A stretch of 64,000 nt of DNA from Glaciihabitans sp. (GTDB lineage: Bacteria > Actinomycetota > Actinomycetes > Actinomycetales > Microbacteriaceae): the NCBI GenBank assembly GCA_025463785.1, contig JAODBD010000005.1, forward strand, positions 124,001 through 188,000, written 5' to 3'. Within the stretch, counting starts at the first letter, position 1; every line of letters begins with the position of its first letter. Under the pieces are notes generated by a model, which was not told where the DNA came from, searched no databases, and worked only from the letters and a program-made list of their open reading frames with translations. Made by a program: the position numbers and the translations under genes. Positions 51,127 to 59,876 of this stretch are shown piece by piece.

Positions 51127-52425
51127 CTAACGCTCGGGCCACTCCCGGTGCGGCTCACCGATGTAGACCTGCTGCGGGCGACCAATTTTGGTCGCTGTGT
51201 CTGCGTTCATCTCGCGCCAGTGAGCGATCCAGCCGGGTAGTCGACCGATGGCGAACAGCGGTGTAAACATGCGCGCCGGGAACCCCATGGCCTTGTAGAT
51301 AACGCCCGTGTAGAAGTCGACATTCGGGTAGAGCTTGCGTTCGATGAAGTAGTCATCGGCGAGGGCGACGGCCTCGAGCTCCTTCGCGATGTCGAGCAGG
51401 TCATCCTGCACGCCGAGCGCCTCGAGAACCTCGTCGGCGCTCTCCTTCACGAGCTTGGCGCGCGGGTCGAAATTCTTGTACACCCGGTGGCCGAAGCCCA
51501 TCAGGCGAACGCCCTCTTCTTTGTTCTTGACGCGCTCGACGAACTTGTCAACGCCCTCACCGGAGGCCTTGATCTCGCCCAGCATCTTCAGCACAGCCTC
51601 GTTCGCGCCACCGTGCAGCGGCCCGTACAGCGCGTTGATGCCCGCCGAAATCGACGCGAAGATGTTGGCTTCGGTCGACCCGACCAGTCGCACTGTCGAG
51701 GTGGATGCGTTCTGTTCGTGGTCTTCGTGAAGGATCAGGAGGCGATCGAGCGCCTTGCTGAGCACGGGATTGACCTCGTAGGGCTCCGCCATGGTGCCGA
51801 AGTTGAGCTTCAGGAAGTTGTCGACGAAGCTCAGGCTGTTGTCGGGATACAGGAAGGCCTGGCCGAGGCTCTTCTTGTGCGCGTACGCCGCGATAACCGG
51901 AAGCTTGGCGAGCAGCCGGATCGTGGAGATCTCGATTTGCTCAGGGTCATGCACGCTGAGCGAGTCCTGGTAGTAAGTCGACAGTGCGGAGACTGCGCTC
52001 GAAAGAACGGACATCGGATGCGCGTTGTGTGGCAGCGCATCGAAGAGATGACGCATGTCTTCGTGCAGCAGGGTGTGGCGACGCACCTTCTCGTCGAAAA
52101 CGCCGAGCTCGTCTGCCGTTGGCAGCTCGCCGTAAATAAGTAGCCAGGCGACCTCGAGATAGGTCGAATTCGCCGCGACATCCTCAATGGCGTAGCCGCG
52201 ATAGCGCAGGATGCCCTGGTCGCCATCAATGTAGGTGATCGCGCTGCGAGCGGCCGCGGTGTTCACGAATCCGCTGTCCAGCGTATTGAGACCGGTCTGT
52301 TTGCTCAGCGACGAGATGTCGATGGCGCTCCGGCCATCGACTGCACGCGCGAGCGGAAAATCGGCTGTTCCCCCGGGGAACTGGAGGGTCGCCTTGTCGG
52401 CGTTCTCGCTGGCAGCGTCACTCAC
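51127..52425 (-). CDS. gltA: citrate synthase
   Basis: The 432-residue type II citrate synthase shows the catalytic His contexts HEDHEQNASTSTVRLVGS and GFGHRVYKNFDPRAKL, plus PLHGGANEAVLKML. It condenses oxaloacetate and acetyl-CoA at the entry of the TCA cycle. The GTG start lies six bases after TAGGCT (52432-52437), so it is probably leaderless. Upstream of it lies a tandem repeat array that also forms the 3' flank of dapC. Confidence 0.95.
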   Translation of the reverse strand: MSDAASENADKATLQFPGGTADFPLARAVDGRSAIDISSLSKQTGLNTLDSGFVNTAAARSAITYIDGDQGILRYRGYAIEDVAANSTYLEVAWLLIYGELPTADELGVFDEKVRRHTLLHEDMRHLFDALPHNAHPMSVLSSAVSALSTYYQDSLSVHDPEQIEISTIRLLAKLPVIAAYAHKKSLGQAFLYPDNSLSFVDNFLKLNFGTMAEPYEVNPVLSKALDRLLILHEDHEQNASTSTVRLVGSTEANIFASISAGINALYGPLHGGANEAVLKMLGEIKASGEGVDKFVERVKNKEEGVRLMGFGHRVYKNFDPRAKLVKESADEVLEALGVQDDLLDIAKELEAVALADDYFIERKLYPNVDFYTGVIYKAMGFPARMFTPLFAIGRLPGWIAHWREMNADTATKIGRPQQVYIGEPHREWPER

Positions 52426-52490
52426 CCCTACAGCCTAATTGGCGGCGAGGGTAACGGTTGCATTCGCCAAAGCGCGGGCGCTTCCGTTGG

Positions 52491-52601
52491 AGGAACACTC
52501 CAACAGACAAACGCTCCTATGAACTGGAACACTCCAACGAACAGATACTCCTATGAACAGGAACACTTGAACAGGAACACTCCAACGAACAGCGACTCCT
52601 G
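52491..52601. repeat. tandem array between dapC and gltA
   Basis: Units of about 34 bp of the form GGAACACTCCAACGAACAGA plus TACTCCTATGAAC occur about three times, with a partial GAACACTTGAACAG unit between. The array begins two bases after the dapC stop and ends about 50 bases before the gltA -10. Confidence 0.85.
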
Positions 52602-52602
52602 C

Positions 52603-53691
52603 TCACGAAGCGAGGCGAGCCACGGCCTTGTCAATGTCTGCATCCGTCGCGGTGAGCGCAAATCGCACGTGGGTCGCAGGCTCTTCACCATAAAACGCGC
52701 CCGGAGCAACCAGGATGCCGCGGTCGGCCAGCCAGGCCACGGTCGCCCAGGACTCCTCACCCCGAGTGGCCCAGAGGTACAGCCCGGCGTCGCTGTCGTC
52801 GATTGTGAACCCGGCGCCGATCAGCGCAACCAGCAGGCGTGCCCGTCGGGAAAGATACCGCGCCCGCTGCACAATCACGTGCGTGTCGTCGGCGAGCGCC
52901 GCAACCATGGCCGCCTGCACGGGCGCTGGCGGGATGAGGCCCGCATGCTTACGCACCGCCAGAAGTTCGCCGATCAGGTCGCTGCAGCCCGCCACGAATG
53001 CCGCTCGATAGCCGGCAAGGTTCGACTGCTTGCTGAGCGAGTACACCGACAGCACCAGGTGGCGGCTGTCGCCGATTACCGCGCGGTCGAGGATTGATGG
53101 AGTTGGCCCGGTGCCATCCCAGTTGAGCTCTGCGTAGCACTCGTCGTTCACGATTACGGCGCCAAGCTCACGGGCACGGGCAACGGCGGCGCGCAGCCCT
53201 TCGATACCGAGGACCCTGCCATCGGGATTTCCGGGCGAGTTCAACCAGATGAGGCGGGTGTTCTGGGGCCATTCGGCAGGGTCATCCGAAGCCAGCGGCG
53301 TCGCTCCAACAAGAGCCGCGCCAATCGCGTAGGTCGGGTACGCGATCGTCGGGTAGACCACGACGTCGCCCTTACCGATGCCGAGCAGCAACGGCAGCAG
53401 CGCGACCAGCTCTTTGGAGCCAATGGTTGGCAGAACGTTGACAACGCCGAGGTCGACCCCGCGGCGGCGCGCATACCAGTCGACGATCGCCTCCCGAAGC
53501 GGCACGCTGCCCGCCGTCTGCGGGTAGGAGTGTGCGTCGGTTGCTGCGGCCAGAGCATCCCGAATGAACTGCGGGGTCGGGTCAACGGGCGAACCCACGG
53601 AAAGGTCGATGATGCCATCGGGATGTGCGCGAGCTGTGTCGCCGAACGGAATCAGACTGTCCCACGGAAAATCGGGAAGCTGTAGCGCCAT
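52603..53691 (-). CDS. dapC: succinyldiaminopimelate transaminase
   Basis: The 362-residue fold-type I aminotransferase has the PLP Lys in SVYSLSKQSNLAGYR and the aromatic/Asn/Asp context NSPGNPDGR and IVNDECYAELNW. The fdxA-dapC order is the same as M. tuberculosis Rv1177-Rv1178, which supports DapC over generic AspC. It transaminates N-succinyl-2-amino-6-ketopimelate. With dapD and dapE in the window, the succinylase route to meso-DAP is nearly complete. The start follows the fdxA stop directly (TAA ATG). Confidence 0.92.
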   Translation of the reverse strand: MALQLPDFPWDSLIPFGDTARAHPDGIIDLSVGSPVDPTPQFIRDALAAATDAHSYPQTAGSVPLREAIVDWYARRRGVDLGVVNVLPTIGSKELVALLPLLLGIGKGDVVVYPTIAYPTYAIGAALVGATPLASDDPAEWPQNTRLIWLNSPGNPDGRVLGIEGLRAAVARARELGAVIVNDECYAELNWDGTGPTPSILDRAVIGDSRHLVLSVYSLSKQSNLAGYRAAFVAGCSDLIGELLAVRKHAGLIPPAPVQAAMVAALADDTHVIVQRARYLSRRARLLVALIGAGFTIDDSDAGLYLWATRGEESWATVAWLADRGILVAPGAFYGEEPATHVRFALTATDADIDKAVARLAS

Positions 53692-54015
53692 TTAGCCGAC
53701 CGGCTGTGGAGGCAGCGCTGAGATGAGCGGGTGATCCTTGTGGATGACACCGACTTTGGCCGCGCCACCCGGCGAACCGAGGTCGTCGAAGAACTCGACG
53801 TTTGCCTTGTAATAGTCGGCCCATTGCTCGGGCACGTCGTCTTCGTAATAGATGGCCTCAACGGGGCAGACGGGCTCGCAGGCACCACAGTCGACACACT
53901 CGTCGGGATGGATGTAGAGCATCCTGTCGCCCTCGTAGATGCAGTCGACGGGACACTCATCGATGCAGGCACGGTCCTTGAGGTCGACGCACGGAAGGGC
54001 GATGACGTAGGTCAC
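53692..54015 (-). CDS. fdxA: 7Fe ferredoxin
   Basis: The 107-residue FdxA-type ferredoxin has two cluster motifs: [13 protein letters not shown] for the [3Fe-4S] site and [16 protein letters not shown] for the [4Fe-4S] site. A C-terminal extension ([19 protein letters not shown]) follows. It is a soluble low-potential electron carrier. It abuts dapC and lies six bases downstream of the MshB-like gene, so the three genes probably share a transcript. Confidence 0.95.
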   Translation of the reverse strand: MTYVIALPCVDLKDRACIDECPVDCIYEGDRMLYIHPDECVDCGACEPVCPVEAIYYEDDVPEQWADYYKANVEFFDDLGSPGGAAKVGVIHKDHPLISALPPQPVG

Positions 54016-54021
54016 TACTGC

Positions 54022-55206
54022 TTACGGTCCTTTCACTACTGTTTGCCCTGCAATCCTACCCGCCGGCCGGCGCCCGACTTGCGGCCAGCCCAGTGCCACG
54101 ATCGCGACCAGAAGGGGCGTGATCGCCCACAGGACGCCCGGGCCATTCCAGGAGCCGTCCGACGCGATTGTAGGTATGAGCACAGACCCTCCTGCGCTGG
54201 GCAGCGTGAACAGGCCGACGATCAGGATGATCCCCACCGCGCACCAGGATGCGACCACTCGCGTTGCGAAGGCGAGCCGCAGCCCGAGGAGGAGCGCGGC
54301 AACAAGAACGACGCCGATGATCGCGCCCAGCCAGATCGGTTTGCCAAAGACGACACCCGCGGTCTGGTTGTAGACGCTGAGCAGCGCTCCGGCAGCGACG
54401 CCGATCGCGGCTCCGAGCAACGACACGATGGCCTTGCCGAGCCAGTGCTGCTCCCGAAAAGGTGCCGGCAGATCGTCGACCAGTGCTGCGCGCTGAAACC
54501 GTTCGACGCGACCGATCGGCTTCGTCGCCCCGTCCGCGAGCGCGAAACTGTCGCCATCGACGACAACCTGGCTGCGGTACGCCTCGAGAGCCTGACGCTT
54601 GCGCTCGAACGCCGCAGCCACATCAACGGTGATGGTCGAGGTGACATCTCTCGACTCGATTGAGTAGAAGGGAACCCCATAGACCTCGGCAGCACGCTGC
54701 GCCGCCTGCTGGGCCCTCATGTGATCGGGATGCCCATACCCGCCAGTCGCGTCGTAGCTCACGACCGCGTGCGGCTGTACGTTCAGGATGACCGCGGCGA
54801 TGTCTGCGGCGACATCCCCGAAGTCAGCCGAAGTCAGCGAAGCCGGATCGTATTCGGTCGTGGCCTCGGCACCGGACGTGCCCCATCGCATCCCCGAGTC
54901 CACGTAGCGACGCGGTGCACGGCCGCCCCAGCGGGCATCGGCGTCACCGAGAAAGCGGTGATCAGTGACGCCGAGGATGCCGACAGCGCGACGAAGCTCG
55001 AGTTCGCGAACGCTTGCGAGCGTATCCGGGGACTGCAGTGCGTATTGCAGGTCGTCGGCGATCACCTCGCCACGTTCGCCTCGAGTGCAGGTCAGCAGTG
55101 TGACGACGGCACCGCGATCAACCAGCGTGGCGAGTGTGCCGCCGGTGTCGATCGACTCGTCGTCTGGATGCGCGTGAACGAAGAGCACGCGTTCCGGATC
55201 GGTCAT
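54022..55206 (-). CDS. mshB: MshB-like GlcNAc-inositol deacetylase fused to a membrane domain
   Basis: Residues 1-250 form a PIG-L/LmbE deacetylase with zinc motifs HAHPDDESIDTGG and GYGHPDHMRAQQ. This type of enzyme makes GlcN-Ins in mycothiol synthesis. Residues from about 255 hold four membrane helices (AIVSLLGAAIGVAAGALLSV, PIWLGAIIGVVLVAALLLGL and two more). In M. tuberculosis mshB (Rv1170) and a small membrane protein gene (Rv1171) are separate neighbours near fdxC, so this looks like a fusion of the pair. The ATG lies six bases after TATCCT (55213-55218), so the gene is probably leaderless. Confidence 0.85.
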   Translation of the reverse strand: MTDPERVLFVHAHPDDESIDTGGTLATLVDRGAVVTLLTCTRGERGEVIADDLQYALQSPDTLASVRELELRRAVGILGVTDHRFLGDADARWGGRAPRRYVDSGMRWGTSGAEATTEYDPASLTSADFGDVAADIAAVILNVQPHAVVSYDATGGYGHPDHMRAQQAAQRAAEVYGVPFYSIESRDVTSTITVDVAAAFERKRQALEAYRSQVVVDGDSFALADGATKPIGRVERFQRAALVDDLPAPFREQHWLGKAIVSLLGAAIGVAAGALLSVYNQTAGVVFGKPIWLGAIIGVVLVAALLLGLRLAFATRVVASWCAVGIILIVGLFTLPSAGGSVLIPTIASDGSWNGPGVLWAITPLLVAIVALGWPQVGRRPAGRIAGQTVVKGP

Positions 55207-55255
55207 GCCTCAAGGATATTGGACGTCTGCTGGGAATCATTGGCCAGAACCCGAG

Positions 55256-55332
55256 GCAGGGCCTGAGCCCGGGCCGGGCCAGGGTCTGCGCCAGGGTCTG
55301 AGCCAGGGTCTGAGCCAGGGCCAGGGCCGAGC
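55256..55332. repeat. 12-bp GC-rich tandem array
   Basis: Units of the type GCCAGGGTCTGA occur about six times with small variations. The array fills the 140-base gap between the lipoprotein gene end and the MshB-like gene start, upstream of the latter's promoter. Confidence 0.88.
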
Positions 55333-55346
55333 AGCGCACGGCGCCC

Positions 55347-55805
55347 TTAGTTGCTGGCCGCGTCCGGCGTAACCGTGTAGTTGGCAATGAAACCTTTGTC
55401 GCTCTTCGCGAGGACGACAGCCACTCCGTATGTCTTGTTGTCGGAAATCAGGCTCGCGCCAACTTTGCCGATGTTGCCCTGCAGGTCGGTTGTGAAGCCG
55501 GCACCCGACAATTCGGACTTGATTTCGTTCATGGCATTGGCATCCGGAACCTCGACGCTCACGTTCCAGATCTTCTTCTTGCCGCTGCCCAGCGACAGTG
55601 CAGAGTCAACTTTGCCCTTGTAAACGGGTACGACGCTGGGGAAATCCGCTGGGATGCTGGTGCCGCCGAGGTCGACTTTGCCACCTGTCGCATTCTTCAC
55701 CAGACCCTGGATGGGGTTACCGAAACACCCGGTCAGAAGGGGTGCAGTTGCCAGCGCAACCACGATGGCAACCGGAACGGTAACGCGGTATCGCAAAGTG
55801 CTCAT
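55347..55805 (-). CDS. small lipoprotein of unknown function
   Basis: The 152-residue product has a lipoprotein signal peptide (VTVPVAIVVALATAPLLTGC, lipobox LLTGC). The mature domain of about 125 residues has beta-alpha character (WNVSVEVPDANAMNEIKSEL, GAGFTTDLQGNIGKVGASLI). No known family was recognised. It should be anchored on the outside of the membrane. It lies downstream of typA's end on the same strand, 101 bases away, with no evident functional link. Confidence 0.85.
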   Translation of the reverse strand: MSTLRYRVTVPVAIVVALATAPLLTGCFGNPIQGLVKNATGGKVDLGGTSIPADFPSVVPVYKGKVDSALSLGSGKKKIWNVSVEVPDANAMNEIKSELSGAGFTTDLQGNIGKVGASLISDNKTYGVAVVLAKSDKGFIANYTVTPDAASN

Positions 55806-55906
55806 GGGATGTCTCCGTCATCAGGGGCGCAGGAGCTGACGCGCACATCCTACTGGCAGCCTGATTCGCCTGACAATCAGGAAATCCGCCCAATCACGTC
55901 CGAGAG

Positions 55907-57814
55907 TTACGCGTTCTGCTTCTTCAGGCGCGAAGTCGCACGCGCACGCGCGTTGCTGTCAAGCTCAACCTTGCGGATGCGCACGAACTCGGGCGTAACC
56001 TCGACACACTCGTCTTCACGAGCGAACTCGAGGCACTCCTCGAGAGTGAGCCTGCGGGACGGTGTCATGCGCTCGAACACGTCGGAGGTCGACTGGCGCA
56101 TATTGGTCAGCTGCTTCTCCTTCGTGATGTTGACATCCATGTCGTCTGCGCGTGAGTTCTCGCCGACGACCATGCCCTCGTACACTTCCTGGGTCGGCTC
56201 GACGAAGAACGACATGCGCTCCTGCAGGGCCGTCATGGCGAACGGGGTGGCAACTCCGGCGCGGTCTGCAACGATCGAACCGTTGACACGGGTCGTGATT
56301 TCGCCTGCCCAGGGCTCGTAGCCGTGCGAGACGGCGTTGGCGATGCCGGCACCGCGCGTGATCGTGAGGAACTCCGTGCGGAAGCCGATGAGGCCACGCG
56401 ACGGAACGATGAACTCCATGCGGACCCAGCCGGTGCCGTGGTTGCTCATGCTCTCCATGCGGCCTTTTCGGGCGGCAAGCAACTGTGTGATCGCACCGAG
56501 GTAGTCCTCGGGAGCGTCGATAGTGAGGTGCTCGAACGGCTCGTGAACCTTGCCGCCAACATGCTTGACGACCACCTGCGGCTTACCAACCGTGAGCTCG
56601 AAACCCTCGCGACGCATCTGCTCGACGAGGATGGCAAGTGCCAGCTCCCCGCGACCCTGGATTTCCCAGGCATCCGGGCGACCGATGTCGACGAGCTTGA
56701 TCGAGACATTACCGACGAGCTCGCGGTCGAGGCGATCCTTGACCATGCGAGCCGTGAGCTTGTGGCCCTTGATCTTGCCGATCAGCGGGCCGGTGTTCGT
56801 GCCGATGGTCATCGAGATCGCCGGGTCGTCAACCGTGATGGTCGGCAGCGGACGAACGTCGTTGGGGTCGGCGAGGGTCTCACCGATCGTGATGTCTTCG
56901 AATCCGGCGACGGCGACGATGTCACCGGGGCCCGCGGAATCGGTTGGAAAACGGTCGAGTGCGCGGGTGATCAGCAGCTCGGTGACCCGAACGTTGCTGA
57001 CGCTGCCGTCGTGCTTGACCCATGCGACCGTCTGACCCTTCTTGATGGTGCCGTTGAAGACACGCAACAGGGCGAGGCGACCGAGGAACGGCGACGCATC
57101 GAGGTTGGTGACGTGCGCCTGCAGAGGGTGCTCGTCGTCGTAGGTGGGAGCCGGAATGTGCTTCAGGATGGCGTCGAACAGGGGTTCGAGGTCGTCGTTG
57201 TCGGGCAGCGAACCGTTCTCCGGCTTGTTCCAGCTGGCGGCACCGTTGCGGCCGGACGCGTACACCACGGGAACGTCGAGGATGGCGTCGATATCGAGAT
57301 CGGGCACGTCATCCACCATGTCGGATGCGAGGCCAAGCAGAAGGTCTTGCGACTCGCTGACGACCTCGTCGATGCGGGCATCCGGTCGGTCGGTCTTGTT
57401 GACGAGAAGGATGACCGGCAGCTTCGCTTCGAGCGCCTTACGCAGAACGAAGCGCGTCTGGGGCAGCGGACCCTCACTCGCGTCGACGAGAAGCACAACG
57501 CCATCGACCATCGAAAGCCCGCGCTCCACCTCGCCGCCGAAGTCGGCGTGGCCCGGGGTGTCGATGACGTTGATCGTCACAGGACCGTTGGTCGCGTGGA
57601 TGCCCTCATACGAGACAGCGGTGTTCTTCGCGAGGATCGTGATGCCCTTCTCGCGCTCGAGGTCGTTGGAGTCCATGGCGCGCTCTTCGAGGTGGGCGTG
57701 CGCTGCGAACGAGTTGGTCTGTCGAAGCATGGCGTCGACGAGGGTCGTCTTGCCGTGGTCGACGTGCGCGACAATTGCGACATTGCGCAGGTCGTTGCGA
57801 GTGGCAATAGCCAT
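55907..57814 (-). CDS. typA: ribosome-associated GTPase TypA/BipA
   Basis: The 635-residue translational GTPase has G1 AHVDHGKTTLVDAML, G3 DTPGHADFGGEVER and G4 NKTDRPDAR, EF-G-like domains III and V, and the BipA-specific C-terminal domain (GLIGFRTEFLTITRGAGIAN). It binds 70S ribosomes and supports assembly and stress or cold growth. The start follows AAGGA. The 149-base upstream region is long for this genome and GC-rich, without a recognised regulator. Confidence 0.95.
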   Translation of the reverse strand: MAIATRNDLRNVAIVAHVDHGKTTLVDAMLRQTNSFAAHAHLEERAMDSNDLEREKGITILAKNTAVSYEGIHATNGPVTINVIDTPGHADFGGEVERGLSMVDGVVLLVDASEGPLPQTRFVLRKALEAKLPVILLVNKTDRPDARIDEVVSESQDLLLGLASDMVDDVPDLDIDAILDVPVVYASGRNGAASWNKPENGSLPDNDDLEPLFDAILKHIPAPTYDDEHPLQAHVTNLDASPFLGRLALLRVFNGTIKKGQTVAWVKHDGSVSNVRVTELLITRALDRFPTDSAGPGDIVAVAGFEDITIGETLADPNDVRPLPTITVDDPAISMTIGTNTGPLIGKIKGHKLTARMVKDRLDRELVGNVSIKLVDIGRPDAWEIQGRGELALAILVEQMRREGFELTVGKPQVVVKHVGGKVHEPFEHLTIDAPEDYLGAITQLLAARKGRMESMSNHGTGWVRMEFIVPSRGLIGFRTEFLTITRGAGIANAVSHGYEPWAGEITTRVNGSIVADRAGVATPFAMTALQERMSFFVEPTQEVYEGMVVGENSRADDMDVNITKEKQLTNMRQSTSDVFERMTPSRRLTLEECLEFAREDECVEVTPEFVRIRKVELDSNARARATSRLKKQNA

Positions 57815-57963
57815 GAGTTTTATCCTTGAATCGTTGGGGCGCCAGACGCATGTGTGGCGGCCATGGAGCAGTTACTCCGGCAGCGGCACAACAGCGAAAT
57901 CCCGCTGCTCTGAGAAGTCTTGGGCGCGCAGAAAAAGCCTCAGTGGATTCCTGCCCCTCCAGT

Positions 57964-59811
57964 CTACCGGGTTGGGCGCCATTCCCAGATGTTCCAGAAC
58001 ACGCCTGGGGCGAACGGCGACCTGCGGATACCCGAAACGGTCGTCCGGAAGGCCGTCAGTGACGGCTGCTGAAACAGGGGCAATCCGTACCCCGTCGAGA
58101 ACAACTGGCGGTCGATTTCGGTGAGCACCGCTGACTGGCTCGCCTCATCTGTCGTGCGTGAGAGAGTATCGAGCAGCTTGTCAGTATCCGAATTCGCGTA
58201 GAAGTTGTAGTTCTCGGCGGCCGCATCCGAGTGCAGCCGTGCCGTCGGTGCTGTCACGGCAGAACCGGTCGAACGCCAGCTAAACAGCGACGCGTCATAG
58301 GCGCCCTTCTTGCCAAGTTCGCTCTGCCAGGCGGTCGTCGAGCAGTCTGTCACCCTGAATCCGGCCCGATCGGCAGAAGCCTTGATGAGCCCGTATTCCG
58401 CGACGCGCACCGGATTCGCCGGGTCGTACAGGATGCACACGGTCGGATGACGCACCCCGGCCGCCCGCAGGAGTGCCCTGGCTCCGATCACGTCGACGGC
58501 CGCGTAGGCGCTGGATCCGTTGTCGGCGATGGCCGCCGCGTATGCGCTCGTACCCGGAAACAGCATGAACGATGACCTGGGTGACGACTCTTCCTGGAGG
58601 CCGCTCGCGACCCTGGCAACGATCTTCGTCCGAGGCACGACCTTCAGGAACGCCTGTCTCACCTTGAGTTTGTCGAAATTGCCGCTCTTACTGTGAGCCA
58701 ACTGCAGGTCGAGGTGCTCGAAGCCGGCGTCATACCCGCTGGCGATCGTGATGTTGTCCAAATTGACGAGGGATTTCGCTGTCGCAGCGGTCGCTGTCGG
58801 GGTGATCACGTCGACCGTTCCCTTGGTAAGTGCGGCGACCTGGTCAGTCGAATTGGAGATCACTCGCGCGGTAATCGTCTCGATTCGCGGCTTGTGGGCG
58901 CCAACGTAACGTTTGTTTGCAGTCAGTGTGACCGAACCATCGGCATCGATCGCCGTGACCGTGTATGGCCCGTCGCCGACGAGAAACGAGGTATCGAGCT
59001 TGCCGTGCCGCACGGTGAACGCCGTGTTCCAGATTCGGGAGACCCTGGCGAGCACCGGGATGTCGTTGGTCGTGATCGCCGCAACCAGTTCGGCATCCGC
59101 CTTCGTCGCCGAGGAAGTACCGAAGGCTCTCTCGGCGACCAGATGGGCCGGGACGCCCACCTCAAACGCGGTCCTCCAGTCGACGAAGAACTGGTCATAG
59201 GTCAGGGTGATTGATCTGCCGTTGGACCCCATAGTTGGCAGCGTGGGAGCGTTCCGGAGGTCATTGGTTGTGCTGCCGTCGAACCAGACGGCATCCTTCG
59301 GAAAATTTCCCTTGTAGGTACCGTTGGTGTTGACGTATGGCCGCGCGTCGAAACCCGCGGTGTTGAGCGCGCCGGAACTTGCGGCCCATGCCAGCAGCAG
59401 GTCGGCGCGATCGAGCTTTACACCGTCGGACCATGTCACGCCGGGATTGATCGTGTAGCGAACCTTGAGCGGCGAGTCATTCAGCTGTTGCACCGTGCCG
59501 AAGGACGTGTCTGCGACAAGCTTCGAATTGCCGTCGTAGTACTCGAACGCCGAATTTGTGGCGTAGGAGACCTGCTGATTCACGCTCGTCGCGTCCGCGG
59601 TCGCAGCCGGGTTAGTCGCAGCCGGGTTATACGAGGTGAACGGCGACGAAATCGCGACCACGGCCGAGGAACGCTTGACGACCCGCGTGGTCGAAGTGCA
59701 GGCCGCAAGCCCCGCCGCCGTCACAATGACGGCAAAAACGGCACAAGCACGAATGGCACTGGCACGAATGGCACAGGAACGACGAAGAGCACCGCCACGA
59801 CGAAGACTCAT
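57964..59811 (-). CDS. oligopeptide ABC transporter substrate-binding lipoprotein (family 5)
   Basis: The 615-residue product has an Arg-rich signal peptide with lipobox GLAAC. It then shows the SBP family 5 architecture, including PLKVRYTINPGVTWSDGVKL, GDGPYTVTAIDADGSVTLTA and KVRQAFLKVVPRTKI. It captures peptides outside the membrane for the DppBC-type permease. Two 15-bp duplications are present: one in the signal peptide (59747-59776, AIRASAIRA) and one just after the lipobox region (59601-59630, NPAATNPAAT). It lies downstream of the fused ATPase on the same strand. Confidence 0.9.
   Translation of the reverse strand: MSLRRGGALRRSCAIRASAIRACAVFAVIVTAAGLAACTSTTRVVKRSSAVVAISSPFTSYNPAATNPAATADATSVNQQVSYATNSAFEYYDGNSKLVADTSFGTVQQLNDSPLKVRYTINPGVTWSDGVKLDRADLLLAWAASSGALNTAGFDARPYVNTNGTYKGNFPKDAVWFDGSTTNDLRNAPTLPTMGSNGRSITLTYDQFFVDWRTAFEVGVPAHLVAERAFGTSSATKADAELVAAITTNDIPVLARVSRIWNTAFTVRHGKLDTSFLVGDGPYTVTAIDADGSVTLTANKRYVGAHKPRIETITARVISNSTDQVAALTKGTVDVITPTATAATAKSLVNLDNITIASGYDAGFEHLDLQLAHSKSGNFDKLKVRQAFLKVVPRTKIVARVASGLQEESSPRSSFMLFPGTSAYAAAIADNGSSAYAAVDVIGARALLRAAGVRHPTVCILYDPANPVRVAEYGLIKASADRAGFRVTDCSTTAWQSELGKKGAYDASLFSWRSTGSAVTAPTARLHSDAAAENYNFYANSDTDKLLDTLSRTTDEASQSAVLTEIDRQLFSTGYGLPLFQQPSLTAFRTTVSGIRRSPFAPGVFWNIWEWRPTR
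59601..59630 (-). repeat. 15-bp in-frame duplication in the binding-protein gene
   Basis: TCGCAGCCGGGTTAG and TCGCAGCCGGGTTAT are adjacent and encode NPAATNPAAT in the linker after the lipid anchor. Confidence 0.9.
59747..59776 (-). repeat. 15-bp in-frame duplication in the signal peptide
   Basis: GCACGAATGGCACTG and GCACGAATGGCACAG are adjacent and encode AIRAS/AIRAC in the n-region of the signal peptide. Confidence 0.88.
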
Positions 59812-59876
59812 TAGTGGGCGAGCGTACTACCGTGCACCGCACATCCGCCTGCCGTAGAAGGTCGGCAGGCACGTGG

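Noticed and set aside
56324..57829. Open plus-strand frame of 501 codons opposite typA
   Set aside because: It is the shadow of a highly conserved GTPase gene, with biased composition and no domain.
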